Translations under genes and position numbers: made by a program
Shown: one piece after another, positions 62,192 through 64,000 of the stretch
How positions within the stretch are numbered: position 1 is the first letter of the stretch
How the letters are laid out: every line of letters begins with the position of its first letter
Source: Tabrizicola piscis
Lineage (GTDB): Bacteria; Pseudomonadota; Alphaproteobacteria; Rhodobacterales; Rhodobacteraceae
Length of the DNA stretch: 64,000 nt
Assembly: GCF_003940805.1 (NCBI RefSeq)
Contig: NZ_CP034328.1
Coordinates: 992,001 to 1,056,000 of the forward strand
Direction of reading: 5' to 3'
Notes under the pieces: model-generated
Told to the model about the DNA's origin: nothing
Seen by the model: the letters and a program-made list of their open reading frames with translations, nothing else
Databases searched by the model: none

Positions 62192-63561
62192 TCACTCTTC
62201 GCGGACAGCGATGTTTGCCTGGACCGCAAGCCGGAACCGCCCACGACCAGTCTTTTCCAGCTGGATCGGCAGCGCCTTTTCCCGTAGCCGCCGTTCCAGC
62301 AGCACAAGCCGCGCCTCAAGGTTCTCGGCATGGCTTGGCAGGGCAGTTCTGGCGAAAGCCGCAGTTCGCGGTTGGAAAACTCGCTGCATCCGGTCGTCAC
62401 ATAGGCGCGCACAAGCTTCCACAGGATCGCACCTGCCACCCCTTTGATAAGGTAGTCGCCACCGGCAAAGACGCTGTCATCGGCAGCAAAATGCCGCAGG
62501 ACAAGCGTCGTGTCGAACCCGCCAGGCGCTGGAGGCGTAACTGCCCCGGCGGTATCGTCGTCTATCGCCAGCGCGGCGGCATGGGCGGCAAGCGCACTTG
62601 CGATGCAGGCAAGCGTGTCTTCCTCTTCGTGCCTGAACCGCAGAGGCAGAAGACTTTCGGCGAAAAGAACGCCGACCAGCCGACCGTGCCAGATCATCGG
62701 CAGCGCGATCTGGCTTTCCGGCCGCGCCAGTCCGGGAAACGCAATTCCGGGTACCTCGGCTGCGTTGGGCCCGGCCTCGGCAAGCAGTTGGTCGCGAACG
62801 GCCCTGCTGTAAAGATAGTCCGACGACATGTGGTCGATCCGGATTGGCACCTTTTCGCGCGCCGCCACCCCGATCACGCCATCGCCTAGTCGCACCTCTG
62901 ACCCGATGCCTGACGCCGGGTAGCCCCATGTCGCAACCGCATCCAGCGCATTGCGGGTGTCGTCGGGTACAAGGATCATCAGGTTGGTGATGCCCAGATG
63001 CCGGGCGATGGCATCAAGCGTGCGGTCATAAAGGTCCCCCAAGGTGTCCGCCCGCACCATGTCGGCCAGCACACGGCGCAGCGCGGGAAGCATGGCAACC
63101 TGCGGCACCGGACGCGGGACCCTTGGGGGCAGGGCCTGCCTGATGGCCCGGACCCGGAAGATATCGGCCCCCATCAACCGAAACACCCCCTCCATCCCGG
63201 TATGCGAGGCGATGCCCGCCAGCCGGGCCTTCATCGATTCAAACAGCGGCCCCTCGGCCTCAGTTGTCTCGAAATCCAGATCGAGTTGATAGAACGCCGT
63301 GGTCAGCGGGTCGATCACTTCGACCGCGGCCGTGCGGGAAGACAGAATGTTGCGACGAGTCTTGTTGAAGAACTGGTAGCTCAACGCGACGCGGCCCGGA
63401 TCAACGTAGTGGATCTGGCTGATGTAGGACACATTCGGGATGCCACCCGGATCGACGGTGGCAAGGACGGCCGGAACTGCGCCCTCAAAACAATCGCGAA
63501 GCGAATCCAGTGCGAGGACCGGCGCTTCATCGTCCCGGGGGTGGCCGATGGTTCCCGTCAC
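62192..63561 (-). pseudogene. PNPOx-GAF-winged-helix protein with a one-base frameshift
   Basis: The gene encodes an N-terminal PNPOx-like flavin-binding barrel (about residues 15-110), a GAF domain (about 165-330) and a C-terminal winged-helix-like part (GGDYLIKGVAGAILW, EFSNRELRLSPEL). After PELPC the frame runs into an unrelated Arg-rich tail, while the natural end (ENLEARLVLLERRLREKA to AVREE, stop at 62192) continues in another frame. One base added near 62341-62345 restores 456 residues. Either the gene is broken or the sequence has an error. The unbroken protein would be a redox or ligand-sensing regulator. It starts four bases within the stop of the upstream PNPOx-like gene. Confidence 0.65.
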
Positions 63562-64000
63562 AGCTCACGCCCCGCGCCTGGTCCTGGGGTCTGTTCAAAG
63601 GCTGCATTCGGAATGAAACTCAGCACGCAAACCTCCAGAGACCGGCGGTCGCGGAACGACGTCACAAACGACGGCGGGTAACCGATTGCACCAAGGACGG
63701 CCGCAAAGGCATCGGTCTGGCGCATCAGGCTGACCCGATCTTCGGGTTCAAGCGGCTCGGTTCTGGTCGACGGAGCCTTCAGCTGGATCGTCCGATGCGT
63801 CATCGGCGCGCTGAACGTCACGGCTATCGGGCCGCCAGACTGCGCCGTTGAGATGAGCGCCGCATTGCCTTCGACTGCATAGACAAGCCGGATCGCCCCG
63901 ATGGCCGATACCCGGACGGCCAGCGCCCGCCCGGCCCGCGCGCGGCCATCCGCTCCGACCACGCCGACGATGATGCTGACGCCGCTTTCAATGAACGCGA
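63558..64000 (-). CDS. PNPOx-like (pyridoxamine 5'-phosphate oxidase fold) protein, 5' end cut by the window
   Basis: The frame stays open to the right edge of the window, so the start is missing; an internal GTG at 63962 is not the start. The readable part begins FIESGVSIIVGVVGADGRAR and includes ISTAQSGGPIAVTFSAPMTHRTIQLK, the beta-barrel pattern of small PNPOx-like flavin- or heme-binding proteins. The C-terminus includes YPPSFVTSFRDRRSLEVCVL and ends GAGREL. It overlaps the regulator gene by four bases (ATGA) and is probably co-transcribed. Cofactor and substrate are unknown. Confidence 0.65.
   Translation of the reverse strand, partial: AFIESGVSIIVGVVGADGRARAGRALAVRVSAIGAIRLVYAVEGNAALISTAQSGGPIAVTFSAPMTHRTIQLKAPSTRTEPLEPEDRVSLMRQTDAFAAVLGAIGYPPSFVTSFRDRRSLEVCVLSFIPNAAFEQTPGPGAGREL

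Noticed and set aside
61846..62340. C-terminal tail of the 571-codon frame of the PNPOx-GAF gene
   Set aside because: The tail is Arg/Pro/Gly-rich and unlike a domain, whereas an alternative frame ending at 62192 continues a sensible protein. I treat the tail as a frameshift artefact.

Overview
This window looks like chromosome from a high-GC alphaproteobacterium of the Rhodobacteraceae (Rhodobacter/Gemmobacter-like). The reasons are the Rhodobacter-type polyol operon order (permease, permease, ATPase, sorbitol dehydrogenase, mannitol dehydrogenase), a full-length cyclic beta-1,2-glucan synthase, a complete urea ABC transporter, and many four-base start/stop overlaps. I see no rRNA, tRNA, prophage, insertion sequence or CRISPR array. 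The assignment is an inference from gene content.

Left part (1-13,000): the tail of a smoFGK-smoS-mtlK polyol uptake and oxidation operon enters from the left edge. It is followed by a convergent UbiB/AarF-type kinase gene and then urtABCDE for urea uptake. Two related G/C-rich hairpin repeats sit in the urtA-urtB and urtB-urtC gaps. Middle-left (13,000-32,500): a CPA1 Na+/H+ antiporter with a C-terminal cyclic-nucleotide-binding-like domain, an AbrB-duplication membrane protein, an RND efflux pair with a divergent TetR regulator and two matching operator-like boxes, a giant ndvB gene preceded by a tiny coupled ORF, and an amidase preceded by another tiny coupled ORF.

Centre (32,500-50,500) is the most interesting part. 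It holds about 17 genes in three transcription units: a plus-strand unit (cupin, MetE-C-like protein, alpha/beta hydrolase, HpcH/HpaI aldolase, HisD-like dehydrogenase); a nine-gene minus-strand unit (sugar-type ABC transporter, SnoaL protein, second HisD-like dehydrogenase, SDR, LacI regulator, two-domain SnoaL protein); and plus-strand genes for two more two-domain SnoaL proteins and an MFS exporter. The same 16-bp LacI-type operator, TTGCAWACGWATTCAA, occurs upstream of the plus unit, in the divergent transporter promoter region, and upstream of the last SnoaL gene. I infer one regulon for uptake and breakdown of an unidentified compound. Two HisD paralogs sit here without any other his gene, so they are probably catabolic alcohol dehydrogenases.

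Right part (50,500-64,000): a DctB/DctD-like two-component pair lies directly upstream of a TctCBA tripartite tricarboxylate transporter. The DctD-like regulator has GAFPGA in place of GAFTGA, and I found no good sigma-54 promoter. Next come a flavin-dependent LLM-class oxidoreductase, a ChrA chromate transporter, a c-type cytochrome paired with a BBE-like FAD oxidoreductase, a PNPOx-GAF-winged-helix gene broken by one missing base near 62,341, and a PNPOx-like gene cut off by the right edge.
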